Shown here one piece after another: positions 1 through 7,738 of a stretch of 64,000 bases of DNA (position 1 is its first letter; the number at the start of each line of letters is the position of its first letter). The stretch comes from JAVBQG01 sp031549185 (GTDB lineage Bacteria; Synergistota; Synergistia; Synergistales; Synergistaceae). The notes beneath the pieces were generated by a model. The model saw only the letters and a list, made by a program, of their open reading frames with translations. It did no database searches and had not been told where the DNA came from. The stretch is taken from positions 1-64,000 of the forward strand of contig JAVBQG010000009.1 of NCBI GenBank assembly GCA_031549185.1, in the 5' to 3' direction. The position numbers and the translations under genes are program-made.

Positions 1-1038
1 ATGGTCACTGCAGCCGATGTAGTCGACGGCAAAATCGTGCTGACGTTGAACAAGACGTTCGCATCCGGCGAGAGCGTGAGCAGCTTGACGGTGCAATATG
101 TCGACTATGCCCCTGCGGATACGTACGGCATCGGCCTGCTCAACACGCGGGAGTACGTGACATCGATCAACGGCGGCAGTGAGATACAGAATGCGGTGAC
201 CAACGCGACGCCGAACCCAAACCCGGGCGGCGGAGACGATGGCGGCACAACGCCGGTGACACCGTCTCCTTCGGCCAAGAGCACGGACGTGCGCTCGGTC
301 TCGGTGACCATCGACGGCACGGCCTACGAGGGCACGGTCAGCGGAGACAAGATCACGCTCAACGTCCCGGCGGGCACGGACATCTCGAAGCTCGACATCG
401 CCATCACCGGCTACCCCGGCGCGACGGTGACGCCGAAGCCGCCGTACGACTTCTCGAACGGCCCGGTAAAGATCACGGTCAAGTCGCCCGACGGCTCGAC
501 GACGAAGACCTACACGATCACCGTGAGCGTGGCCGCGCCCCAGCCGGTGCCCACAACCATCCTGAACGCGCTGGCCTCGGGCTGCACGGCCAAACTGACC
601 CAGAACGCGGACGGCACGTGGGGCGTCGAAATCCTGATCCCGTTCGCCTCAGGCTTCATCCCGGAGGAGATCGAGACCATCGCGGCGGCGCTGTCCGGCC
701 TCTCGAACACCCGCTTCTACTACGTGGACGAGAACGGCAAGGAGAGCGAAATTGTCACGCGCAAGGCAGGAGTGAAATCCCTGAGGATCACCGGCACGGC
801 GGCGAACAGAGCCGCGCTCTCGAACGTGGTCCTGTCGAGCGTCAGTATCTGGAAGAAGAACGACGCGACGGAGTATAAGCAGGGCATGAACCTGAAGCTG
901 TCCGACATCCCCGGCGGCAAACCGGCGGAGGAACCTGCGAGTGGCGGAAGCTCGTCGAGCGGTTGCGACGCGGGCATGGCTGGGCTGGCTGCGTTGGCGC
1001 TGGCGGGTTGTGTGGTGATAGGTAGGCGGAGAAGCTGA
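1..1038 (+). CDS. Partial surface protein with C-terminal Synerg-CTERM-like sorting tail
   Basis: The frame is open from base 1, so the true start probably lies left of the window; the ATG at base 1 may be internal. The visible 345 residues are a threonine/serine/proline-rich extracellular type. Around residues 70-95 is a Pro/Gly/Asp linker, followed by a beta-sandwich-like module (about 96-180) with a Thr/Val repeat pattern. The last 30 residues form a tripartite tail: a Gly-Ser-Cys patch, a hydrophobic Ala/Leu/Val helix and a final Arg-Arg-Arg-Ser. This matches what is known as the Synerg-CTERM sorting domain of Synergistetes, a signal thought to be recognised by a dedicated but unidentified processing system. 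The ligand or function of the ectodomain is not recognisable. A GGGACC...GGGTCCC hairpin follows the stop. Confidence 0.75.
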   Translation: MVTAADVVDGKIVLTLNKTFASGESVSSLTVQYVDYAPADTYGIGLLNTREYVTSINGGSEIQNAVTNATPNPNPGGGDDGGTTPVTPSPSAKSTDVRSVSVTIDGTAYEGTVSGDKITLNVPAGTDISKLDIAITGYPGATVTPKPPYDFSNGPVKITVKSPDGSTTKTYTITVSVAAPQPVPTTILNALASGCTAKLTQNADGTWGVEILIPFASGFIPEEIETIAAALSGLSNTRFYYVDENGKESEIVTRKAGVKSLRITGTAANRAALSNVVLSSVSIWKKNDATEYKQGMNLKLSDIPGGKPAEEPASGGSSSSGCDAGMAGLAALALAGCVVIGRRRS

Positions 1039-1083
1039 ACGAATAACTGCGGAAATATGCCAGAATGGCGATAGAAACAGTAT

Positions 1084-1108
1084 GGGACCTTCCGCGATGG
1101 AGGGTCCC
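1084..1108 (+). terminator. Hairpin after the surface protein gene
   Basis: A 10-bp stem with one G-T pair and a 5-base loop starts 45 bases after the stop codon and is followed by a short T-rich stretch. It is a plausible intrinsic terminator, although the U-tract is poor. Confidence 0.55.
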
Positions 1109-1189
1109 GTTATTTCTGGGTTCGTATGTTGACGTGTTCAAAGATTATATGTATCATTTATGGTACAAACATGAAGGTGGGTTGTTCCC

Positions 1190-1528
1190 TTGAAAAGGCT
1201 GCAGGCAGTTTTTTATCGCTCGGAATCAGGCAACGAGCCCGTCCGCGAGTGGCTCAAAAAGTTGGGGCAGCCGGACTCCATTGCGATAGGCACCGACATC
1301 AGAACGGTCGAATACGGCTGGCCCCTCGGACTGCCCCTCTGCAGACCGCTGGGAAGAGGGTTGTTCGAAACCCGCACGATTCTCGAAAACAACCGGATTG
1401 CCCGCGTTGTCTTCTGCGTCGATCAAGGTGTCATGTACCTTCTGCATGGATTTATCAAGAAGACGAGAGAGACGCCGCAGAAGGATTTCGAACTGGCTCT
1501 CTCGCGCAAGGCTAACTTGGGGGTGTGA
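1190..1528 (+). CDS. higB: RelE/HigB-type toxin (Gp49-like family)
   Basis: This 112-residue protein has the hallmarks of the phage-Gp49-like HigB branch of RelE-type mRNA interferases. An N-terminal strand and helix (residues 3-25, Ser-Gly-Asn-Glu-Pro-Val-Arg-Glu-Trp-Leu) is followed by a Gly-Leu-Phe-Glu-Thr-Arg core. Next come a hydrophobic Arg-Val-Val-Phe-Cys strand and the family's typical His-Gly-Phe-x-Lys-Lys segment near residues 85-91. Translation appears to start at a TTG about 8 bases after a GGTGG ribosome site. It immediately precedes and just overlaps the antitoxin reading frame, the usual toxin-first HigBA order. It probably cleaves mRNA on the ribosome when the antitoxin is degraded. 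The family assignment comes from motif reading only. Confidence 0.8.
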   Translation: MKRLQAVFYRSESGNEPVREWLKKLGQPDSIAIGTDIRTVEYGWPLGLPLCRPLGRGLFETRTILENNRIARVVFCVDQGVMYLLHGFIKKTRETPQKDFELALSRKANLGV

Positions 1529-1530
1529 CG

Positions 1531-1815
1531 ATGGCAAATCAAGCATATGTCGGTTCAAGTTTCGACGATTTTCTCGCAGAAAAAGGGATCGAGGCCGAAG
1601 TGACCGCAAGAGCTGTAAAGCGCGTCCTGGCGTGGCAATTGTTGCAACTGATGGAACAGCAGCAGATGACGAAGACGGCGCTCGCCGCTCGGATGAAAAC
1701 CAGCAGGGCCGCGCTGAACCGCCTGCTCGACCCCGACAATACGTCCGTCAGCCTGCACACGATGGAGAAAGCCGCGACGACATTGGGCAAGAGATTGGAA
1801 ATCGAGCTGCGATAG
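1531..1815 (+). CDS. higA: XRE-family HTH antitoxin (HigA-like)
   Basis: This is a small DNA-binding protein. Residues about 45-90 form an XRE-type helix-turn-helix (Met-Thr-Lys-Thr-Ala-Leu-Ala-Ala-Arg-Met...Arg-Ala-Ala-Leu-Asn-Arg-Leu-Leu-Asp), with the recognition helix ending in the typical 'LLDPDN' turn. I chose the ATG at 1531 because it sits 7 bases after a run of G (1519-1523); a GTG at 1525 overlapping the toxin stop is possible but too close to that site. As antitoxin it should bind the upstream toxin and repress the shared promoter. Confidence 0.8.
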   Translation: MANQAYVGSSFDDFLAEKGIEAEVTARAVKRVLAWQLLQLMEQQQMTKTALAARMKTSRAALNRLLDPDNTSVSLHTMEKAATTLGKRLEIELR

Positions 1816-2325
1816 CCGGAAAAGAACTTGCGATCAAAAGTTACCCGTGATAGACTCAGCCTGTGTTACAAATCTTACGAGAGTGGCCGACAGCACCGCC
1901 GCTGCTCGGGTCGACCGACGAAGAAGGGTTTTTCTGGAGGCAGTTATATCCTGCATTTGTTCGTTCGGATAAAATTGGACAGGCCAAATCTCCGCGCCTC
2001 CACCAGCCTTATAAAAGCGCCTAATCGCGCTTCATCGTATAAACAGCCGCAATCCCGCCTACAAAGCGGGGTTGCGCGCGTATCACGTAGGTAAACATAA
2101 GAGAGACAAGCACAATACCGATCTTACGCAATCGACTTATGACAAACTCGAAAGAGGTACCGTTTATGACGAATCAGGGCAGGGACTTGAAGAGCCATAA
2201 AAAGGGCGCCGGGTTTCTATCTGCGCGAAAGACACCCGCTCCCAGGCTGATTGCGGCGAAAGCCGCGAGGCGGTTTCCGAACGCCGGCTACGGCAGCGAA
2301 ACACGTACAAAGGAAAGATAGCGGG
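1816..2325. other. Gene-free, hairpin-rich stretch upstream of the K+ channel
   Basis: No reading frame here looks like a protein: the candidates at 1828-2094 and 2139-2321 have no recognisable domain, biased composition and no good ribosome site. Three hairpins stand out. One is 2015-2032 (6-bp perfect stem, AAGCGC/GCGCTT). The strongest is 2048-2076 (11-bp stem with one wobble pair and a 7-base loop). The third is 2253-2266 (GCGGC-GAAA-GCCGC, a GNRA tetraloop). This could be a structured leader, a small RNA or decayed DNA. I could not match it to a known riboswitch. Confidence 0.45.
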
Positions 2326-2685
2326 ATGTTTTTCGTTTTTTTGCGGGCCCTTCGAAGAGCCATGCAAAGCCAGTCTTTTCGGATTCTCCTTGTGATCACG
2401 CTGCTCCTGATCGCGTCGGGCTCGGCGTTCTACTCGTTTGTCGAGGGCTGGCGCGTTCTGGATTCCGCCTATTTCTGCGTCATTACTTTGGCAACCGTCG
2501 GGTATGGCGACTTTTCACCGCAGACCGACGCCGGCAAAATTTTTACGATATTTTACGTCGTAGCCGGCGTCGGTGTTTTGTCCGCACTGATTGTCAATAT
2601 CTTTCATGCCTTTCAGGAAAACGTGACGGAAAGAGCGATCCACAGACACGTTCACGATAATAAGGACGAGCGCGGAAAAAATTGA
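2326..2685 (+). CDS. Two-transmembrane potassium channel (Ion_trans_2 type)
   Basis: A 119-residue membrane protein with the KcsA-like minimal pore layout. An outer helix (about residues 20-40) is followed by a pore helix and the K+ selectivity filter Thr-Val-Gly-Tyr-Gly-Asp at about residues 58-63. An inner helix (about 70-92) has the flexible Gly-Val-Gly hinge, and a short charged cytoplasmic tail (to 119) follows. There is no RCK/TrkA-N domain, so it lacks a built-in nucleotide sensor. The ATG at 2326 is preceded by an AAAGGAAAG ribosome site at the right spacing; longer upstream extension into the hairpin region is unlikely. It should form a tetrameric K+ leak channel in the inner membrane. 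Confidence 0.88.
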   Translation: MFFVFLRALRRAMQSQSFRILLVITLLLIASGSAFYSFVEGWRVLDSAYFCVITLATVGYGDFSPQTDAGKIFTIFYVVAGVGVLSALIVNIFHAFQENVTERAIHRHVHDNKDERGKN

Positions 2686-2687
2686 TC

Positions 2688-2707
2688 CTCCCGGTCGAAA
2701 AGGACCG
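2688..2707. repeat. Small inverted repeat after the K+ channel gene
   Basis: CCGGTC/GACCGG stem around a GAAAAG loop, directly after the channel stop codon. No U-tract follows, so a terminator role is uncertain. Confidence 0.3.
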
Positions 2708-2829
2708 GCACGACCATCGAAGAGAGGGCACCGCATGCGCCCCCTCTACAATCAAGGCACTTAATCGCACCTGATAACGGCAGATGCCAGCGATCCCGAT
2801 TTCAGTACGGGTCGCCGGCGTTTCAAGAA

Positions 2830-2858
2830 TTGATTTATTGCATGTCGTCGCATATAAT
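2830..2858 (+). promoter_or_regulatory. Sigma-70-type promoter for the HNH gene
   Basis: TTGATT (2830-2835) and TATAAT (2853-2858) are separated by 17 bases. The predicted start of transcription is near 2865, about 55 bases upstream of the ribosome site of the HNH gene. Confidence 0.65.
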
Positions 2859-2920
2859 CATTTGGACCGTGCCGGACGGTACATTGTGTCGGGACAAGAG
2901 ACACACATGGAGGAGTCCAT

Positions 2921-4054
2921 ATGTTCAACTGGTTCAAGAAGAAAGAAGAAGAAACGCCCTCTTCCGACAGAACCGCACAGGCGGTGCCGCAGTCCGTTGC
3001 GCCAACCGCAAATGAGACTGCTCCCAGAAAAACCGGCCATTGGGAGGAGACGGGCCGCAAGATCGACGATGTGCTCGCCGACGACATGTTCGCCGGAAAA
3101 GACAAGGCCGTCGTCAAACAAAATCTCATAACCTTGATCGAAAAGGGAATGGCACCCAAAGTGCTTTTCTCCGTGCTTGCAGCTCTCGACACAAGCTTCG
3201 CGCAAGCGCCTGCAGAGAACCCCGCCCCCTCCCAAACACAACGGAATATTTCGCCACCCGTCGTACGTCAGGACAAAAAAACGGAGAGCGAAGTGCCCGT
3301 CTTTCCACCCGCCGAATTTTACGAATACCTCGCCTGGATCGAGGACACGGATCAATACAAACGGCTTTATTTCGACGCACAGCACCAGGAAGACCAGGAT
3401 ATTTGCTGCTTTTGCGGTGGCGACCCGGGCACCTCGCCCTCCATCACGCTTCTGAATCGGTGGCGAGTACACGAAAAGTGTTACAGCCTGTTGGCGGGGA
3501 ATCTGAACAGTCTGAAATCCATCCTGGAGGCGAAAATTTTCTTCGACGCCTCTCCCAACGTGATGAGCGCGTTTCGCCTGATCAACACCAACTGGCCGGG
3601 GACCCCGCCGGACTGGCAGGTGCGGCGCCAGGCCATTCTGGCGCGGGCGGGAAACAAGTGCGAGGATTGCGGCTGGCAAGACGACATACTGGAAATTCGC
3701 CACATTGTTCCGATCGACGGAGGCGGCAATCACGCTCCCGAGAATCTGATCGGCCTGTGCAGCGTATGCCGCGAGCAGTATAAGAACGACCCCGCCCTAG
3801 GCACAGCAAACGAGAGCGGAGAGCGAAAAAACTATTGCCTGCAAAAGATGGAGCTGGTCGAGTCAGCCCGAACGGAGAACAAGGACGTGCGCTTCACCTA
3901 CCGGGACGAAAAGGGAACCATCTCGATCCGCACGATTACGCCGAAAGAGTGGGAGTACATAGACGGAACCCGCTTCATCAACGGTTTCTGCTATCTGCTC
4001 AACGACGACGGGGTATTCGATGTCCGGAGAATGTCCAACCTCGAAATTACCTGA
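2921..4054 (+). CDS. HNH endonuclease with extra zinc knuckle and WYL-like C-terminus
   Basis: A 377-residue predicted DNA-cutting protein. Residues 1-40 are charged and disordered, and 41-100 are helical. A first zinc-binding knuckle lies around 162-187 (Cys-Phe-Cys... ending His184-x2-Cys187). The HNH nuclease core follows at about 236-290: Cys247-x2-Cys250, the His261-Ile-Val-Pro motif, Gly-Gly, Glu-Asn-Leu (274-276) and Cys280-x2-Cys283. The last 65 residues (310-377) resemble a compact WYL/SH3-like barrel, with Val-Arg-Phe-Thr-Tyr-Arg-Asp...Arg-Thr-Ile-Thr-Pro...Gly-Phe-Cys-Tyr...Arg-Arg-Met. WYL domains elsewhere sense nucleic-acid ligands. The start at 2921 follows a GGAGG site. The gene stands alone under its own promoter. 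Role in defence or repair is inference only. Confidence 0.75.
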   Translation: MFNWFKKKEEETPSSDRTAQAVPQSVAPTANETAPRKTGHWEETGRKIDDVLADDMFAGKDKAVVKQNLITLIEKGMAPKVLFSVLAALDTSFAQAPAENPAPSQTQRNISPPVVRQDKKTESEVPVFPPAEFYEYLAWIEDTDQYKRLYFDAQHQEDQDICCFCGGDPGTSPSITLLNRWRVHEKCYSLLAGNLNSLKSILEAKIFFDASPNVMSAFRLINTNWPGTPPDWQVRRQAILARAGNKCEDCGWQDDILEIRHIVPIDGGGNHAPENLIGLCSVCREQYKNDPALGTANESGERKNYCLQKMELVESARTENKDVRFTYRDEKGTISIRTITPKEWEYIDGTRFINGFCYLLNDDGVFDVRRMSNLEIT

Positions 4055-4082
4055 GGATCACCTGAGGCCGGTTTTTTCGCCG

Positions 4083-4802
4083 CTATCCTCCCAGATACGC
4101 CTCCCGCACCTTCGGATTCCGCAAGAGTTCTTCGCCGCCACCTTCGAGCGTGATACGGCCGACCTCGAGGACGTAGGCCTTGTGCGCGATTTTCAGCGCG
4201 GCAAAGGCGTTCTGCTCCACCAACAGGATGGTGCGACCCTGCCGGTTGACCGCCTGGATCGTGTTGAAGACCTCGGCTACGAGAAGAGGCGCCAGGCCCA
4301 GTGACGGTTCGTCCAGCATCAACAGGTCAGGGCGGCTCATGAGCGCCCGGGCCAGCGCAAGCATCTGCTGTTCTCCGCCGGAGAGCGTCCCGCCCTTCTG
4401 TTGCCTGCGTTCCTTCAGACGAGGGAACAGCGCGTAGGCATAGTCGATGTCTTCAAGAATGCCCGCCCTGTCGCTCCGCGCATAGGCGCCCAGCCAGAGG
4501 TTCTCCTCGACCGTAAGGTGCGGCAGAATCCGGCGTCCCTCCGGGCTCAAGGCGATGCCCAGCTTGACCATCGCCTCCGGCGGCTTGCCGCTGAGGGAGA
4601 TTGCCGTTCCGTCCGGTTTCGTGTAGGTGATATCCCCCTTCCAGCCCTTTACCAGGCCGGCGATGGAGCGAATCGTGCTGCTTTTTCCCGCGCCGTTCGC
4701 ACCGATCAGCGTGACGATCTGTCCCTGTTCGATCGTCATATCGATGCCTTTGATGGCGTGAATCCCGCCATACCATACATTCAGATTTTTGACCTCAAGC
4801 AT
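4083..4802 (-). CDS. livF: Branched-chain amino-acid ABC transporter ATPase LivF
   Basis: One of the two cytoplasmic ATPases of the Liv importer. In 239 residues it shows Walker A (Gly-Ala-Asn-Gly-Ala-Gly-Lys-Ser, 34-41), the ABC signature Leu-Ser-Gly-Gly-Glu-Gln-Gln, and Walker B with Asp-Glu-Pro-Ser-Leu-Gly-Leu-Ala-Pro, the LivF version of this segment. I start it at the ATG at 4802, which has AAAGGA eight bases upstream; an ATG at 4811 lies too close to that site. It overlaps the end of livG by 8 bases, as expected for the last gene of a livKHMGF operon. Confidence 0.95.
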   Translation of the reverse strand: MLEVKNLNVWYGGIHAIKGIDMTIEQGQIVTLIGANGAGKSSTIRSIAGLVKGWKGDITYTKPDGTAISLSGKPPEAMVKLGIALSPEGRRILPHLTVEENLWLGAYARSDRAGILEDIDYAYALFPRLKERRQQKGGTLSGGEQQMLALARALMSRPDLLMLDEPSLGLAPLLVAEVFNTIQAVNRQGRTILLVEQNAFAALKIAHKAYVLEVGRITLEGGGEELLRNPKVREAYLGG

Positions 4803-5601
4803 GAACGGCATCCTTTCCCAGATACGCTTCGACAACCCTCTGGTTCGTCCTGACCTCCTCCGGCGTGCCACTGGCAATCAACGTCCCCTGATCCATCACC
4901 CATATACGCTCGCAGACGCCCATGACGACCTTCATATCGTGCTCGATCAGGAGGATCGTCAAATTGAAATCCTCGCGCAAACGACGGATAAAACCAAGGA
5001 GCTCGGCCGATTCCTGCGGGTTCATGCCCGCGGCTGGTTCGTCCAGCAACAGAAACTGCGGCTCCGTCGCCAGCGCCCTCGCGATTTCGAGTCGTCTCTG
5101 CGCGCCGTACGGCAGCGCCGAGGCGGGGGTATCCGCGTGGCCCTCGAGCCCCAATCGCTGCAAGAGTTCCAGCGAACGCTCCCGAATCTCGCTCTCTTCG
5201 CGTCCCGCGCCCCTGAAGGCGAAGGGAGCCAGGTTCATCCACCAGCGGGTCTTCTGGCGCACGTAGCTCCCAACCATGACGTTCTGAAGCACCGTGCCGT
5301 TGTTGAAGAGGCGGATATTCTGAAACGTGCGGGCGAGGCCGGCTTCGCACACCTTGTGCGGCGGCAGGCCCGTTGTTTTGATCGTCTCTCCGGTCGAGCA
5401 GCCGAACTCGACATGCCCCGCCGTCGGTCTGTAAAACCCGGTGATCACGTTGAAAACCGACGTTTTGCCCGCGCCGTTGGGCCCGATCAGGCCGACGATG
5501 CTATCCTTCTCGATGGAGAGCGAGAGCCCGTTCACCGCCGTCAAGCCTCCGAAGCGCAACGTTACATCGCAGAGCGAGAGAATGGGAGGCGTCCCCGTCA
5601 T
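4795..5601 (-). CDS. livG: Branched-chain amino-acid ABC transporter ATPase LivG
   Basis: Second ATPase of the Liv importer, 268 residues. It shows Walker A Gly-Pro-Asn-Gly-Ala-Gly-Lys-Thr at 40-47, a Q-loop in 'ARTFQNIRLF', a LivG-type signature (Tyr-Gly-Ala-Gln-Arg-Arg-Leu-Glu) and Walker B with Asp-Glu-Pro-Ala-Ala-Gly-Met-Asn-Pro. The ATG at 5601 overlaps the livM stop by four bases (ATGA), implying translational coupling. The same frame stays open far upstream, but that extension lies opposite livM and is a shadow. Confidence 0.95.
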   Translation of the reverse strand: MTGTPPILSLCDVTLRFGGLTAVNGLSLSIEKDSIVGLIGPNGAGKTSVFNVITGFYRPTAGHVEFGCSTGETIKTTGLPPHKVCEAGLARTFQNIRLFNNGTVLQNVMVGSYVRQKTRWWMNLAPFAFRGAGREESEIRERSLELLQRLGLEGHADTPASALPYGAQRRLEIARALATEPQFLLLDEPAAGMNPQESAELLGFIRRLREDFNLTILLIEHDMKVVMGVCERIWVMDQGTLIASGTPEEVRTNQRVVEAYLGKDAVHA

Positions 5602-6746
5602 TGCCCGTTCCCTCCCTCCGCACCGGGTTCCACGGTCCGTTTCCTGTCGCGGAAGAACCAGTCCCAGCTGAACTCGCGCATACCCATGATTCCCTCCCGG
5701 CGGAAGATAATCACCACGATCAGCAGCAACGAGAAGATCACCATGCGCATACCCGGAATGCCCGGAATTTCGAACGTTCCGATCGTAATCGGGTTTTCGA
5801 CGAAACGGAGCCACTCCAGCATCGTCGTCACGAGAACGGCTCCGACGACGCTGCCGGTGATGGAGCCGAGGCCGCCCACCACGACGATCATCAGGAGGCT
5901 GTACGTCTGCGTGATCATGAACATCTTCGGGTCGATGGTGGTGATGAGATTTCCCATCAGCGCACCGCCCAGTCCGCCGCCGAAACACCCCAGCGTAAAA
6001 GCGAGCACGCGCGTACGAAACGTGTCGACCCCCATCGTCTTGGCGGCGATCTCGTCGTCGCGGACGGCGCGGAGCACATTGCCGAAGTTGCTCTTCATCA
6101 GGTTGATCATGCAGATGAGGACGGCCGCCAGGCAGCCGTAGTTCGTCCAAAGCCCCGCGTAGGAGGGCAGTCCCTTCAGGCCCAGCGAACCGTTGGTGAT
6201 CGGGGTCATGTTGGTGATCATGATGCGGATGATCTCCGAAAAACCGAGAGTTGCGATCCCCAGGTAGTCGCCCCCGAGGCGCAGGACCGGCAGGGCGATC
6301 AGCAGGCCGAATACGGCGGCGACCAGTCCCGCCAGGGCCAGCGACGACAAGAACGGCAGCTGCAGCGCTCCCACCCAGTTGAACAAGGGGTTTCCGCTCT
6401 GCGCGAGCGACGTAAAGGGCGCCTGCAGGTGCAGCAGCCAGGGGGCGATGGGGTCCAGTATCCACATGATCTCCTTTTGCGCCGGCGAGAGGATCAAAAG
6501 CGCCGAGACATAGGCCCCGATCGCCATGAACCCCGCGTGCCCCAGGGAGAACATGCCCGTCATACCGTAGATCAGGTTGAGGCTCAGCCCCAGTATGGCG
6601 TTGACGGCGATCAGGTTGATGATGCGCAGCGTATAACCGTTGAGATGATCGGGCGCCCACCACAGGAATGCGGCGAAGAGAGCGACGGAGACCAGCGTCA
6701 GCGCGTTGTTGCGAAATTGTTTGTTCACTGTGCCCGCCCCGCTCAT
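5598..6746 (-). CDS. livM: Branched-chain amino-acid ABC transporter permease LivM
   Basis: A 382-residue inner-membrane permease with 9-10 hydrophobic helices. It carries the family's Gly-Leu-Ser-Leu-Asn-Leu-Ile-Tyr-Gly...Met-Phe-Ser-Leu-Gly-His-Ala-Gly-Phe segment near residues 52-72, and a 'LRAVRDDEIAAKTMG' coupling loop that contacts the ATPase. Start and stop overlap livH and livG by four bases each. The charged C-terminal tail after the last helix (about 345-382) is slightly longer than usual. Confidence 0.95.
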   Translation of the reverse strand: MSGAGTVNKQFRNNALTLVSVALFAAFLWWAPDHLNGYTLRIINLIAVNAILGLSLNLIYGMTGMFSLGHAGFMAIGAYVSALLILSPAQKEIMWILDPIAPWLLHLQAPFTSLAQSGNPLFNWVGALQLPFLSSLALAGLVAAVFGLLIALPVLRLGGDYLGIATLGFSEIIRIMITNMTPITNGSLGLKGLPSYAGLWTNYGCLAAVLICMINLMKSNFGNVLRAVRDDEIAAKTMGVDTFRTRVLAFTLGCFGGGLGGALMGNLITTIDPKMFMITQTYSLLMIVVVGGLGSITGSVVGAVLVTTMLEWLRFVENPITIGTFEIPGIPGMRMVIFSLLLIVVIIFRREGIMGMREFSWDWFFRDRKRTVEPGAEGGNGQ

Positions 6747-7636
6747 ATCTTGTCCTCCAGCTTTTCCCCCATCAACCCGGACGGCCTGATGAGCAGGATC
6801 ACGATCAGAAGAACGAACGCGAAAGCGTCTTTGTACCCCGAGAGATGCGGAAAGAAAGCGACCGACATGATCTCGACGAAACCGAGGGCAAGACCGCCGA
6901 TCATGGCGCCGGGAATCGACCCGATCCCGCCGAGGACCGCCGCGATAAACGCCTTCAATCCCGGAAGAACCCCCATGAAAGGCTCCACCCTCGGATAGCG
7001 CAACGCCCAGAGGATCCCCGCCACCGCCGCCAGCGCGGAACCCAGCGCGAAGGTCAGAGCGATGATCTTATCCACCGAGACGCCCATCAGACGCGTCGTT
7101 TCGATGTCGCGCGAGATCGAGCGCATGGCGAGCCCCGGTTTTGTGCGATAGACGATCCACAGCAGCCCGGCGACCAGCACGAACGAGATGACGGGGACCA
7201 TCAACCCCAGCGGAATCAGGCGCACCCCACCGACGGGGATCGCCCGCATCAGAAGCGGCGGCTGAACGACCGGCCGCGGAATTCCCGAGAAGACGACGAC
7301 CGAGAGATTCTCGATAAAGAAGGAGACGCCGATCGCGCTGATCAGCGCCGAGATGCGGGGGGCGCTGCGCAACGGACGATAGGCGACGCGGTCGACGAGC
7401 AGGCCACAGAGCGTCGCGCCCAGAATGGCGACCAGCACGCCAATCCCCCAGGGAAGTTTGTACTGGATCGTCGCGAAAAAGACGAAGTAGGCGCCCAGCA
7501 TGAAAATGTCCCCGTGCGCAAAGTTGATCAGGCGCAAAATGCCGTAGACCATCGTGTACCCGATGGCGATCAGCCCGTACAACGAGCCGAGGCCGAGGGC
7601 GTTGATAAAGTGCTGTATGAACATATCCAGACTCAT
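6743..7636 (-). CDS. livH: Branched-chain amino-acid ABC transporter permease LivH
   Basis: A 297-residue permease with about eight membrane helices. It shows the LivH segment Gly-Tyr-Thr-Met-Val-Tyr-Gly-Ile-Leu-Arg-Leu-Ile-Asn-Phe-Ala-His-Gly-Asp near the N-terminus and the coupling loop 'MRSISRDIETTRLMG'. I prefer the ATG at 7636 because GGGAGA lies six bases upstream; the ATG at 7642 touches that site. It is separated from livK by about 100 bases holding a strong hairpin, so it is probably expressed less than the binding protein. Confidence 0.94.
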   Translation of the reverse strand: MSLDMFIQHFINALGLGSLYGLIAIGYTMVYGILRLINFAHGDIFMLGAYFVFFATIQYKLPWGIGVLVAILGATLCGLLVDRVAYRPLRSAPRISALISAIGVSFFIENLSVVVFSGIPRPVVQPPLLMRAIPVGGVRLIPLGLMVPVISFVLVAGLLWIVYRTKPGLAMRSISRDIETTRLMGVSVDKIIALTFALGSALAAVAGILWALRYPRVEPFMGVLPGLKAFIAAVLGGIGSIPGAMIGGLALGFVEIMSVAFFPHLSGYKDAFAFVLLIVILLIRPSGLMGEKLEDKI

Positions 7637-7661
7637 GAGCATTCTCCCATCAGGGAATTAA

Positions 7662-7705
7662 AGAGGGCACGGGGGAGTTAAAAACAGCGCCCCTCCCTGC
7701 CCTCT
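7662..7705 (-). terminator. Intercistronic attenuator hairpin between livK and livH
   Basis: AGAGGGCA (7662-7669) pairs with TGCCCTCT (7698-7705), and the stem is extended by G-rich and C-rich inner arms. On the minus strand it follows the livK stop and is trailed by TTTAATT. It probably terminates part of the transcripts, giving more binding protein than permease. Confidence 0.6.
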
Positions 7706-7738
7706 TCTACGTTTTGGATTTAATTTCGGGTTTTCTCC

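Noticed and set aside
2009..2080. Possible integron attC-like site
   Set aside because: Hairpins are present but the paired core sites expected of attC are not; no integrase nearby.
1828..2321. Two short plus-strand frames (88 and 60 codons)
   Set aside because: Biased composition, no ribosome site of quality, no recognisable domain.
2190..2325. c-di-AMP (ydaO) or c-di-GMP (GEMM) riboswitch before the K+ channel
   Set aside because: Only fragments of the consensus could be aligned by eye; conserved core blocks are missing.
4789..6141. Long plus-strand open frame opposite livF/livG/livM
   Set aside because: Arg/Pro-rich composition and no domain; a GC-driven shadow. The same applies to plus-strand frames at 7820-9373, 13090-14763, 20651-22177, 29765-31792 and 56978-58828.
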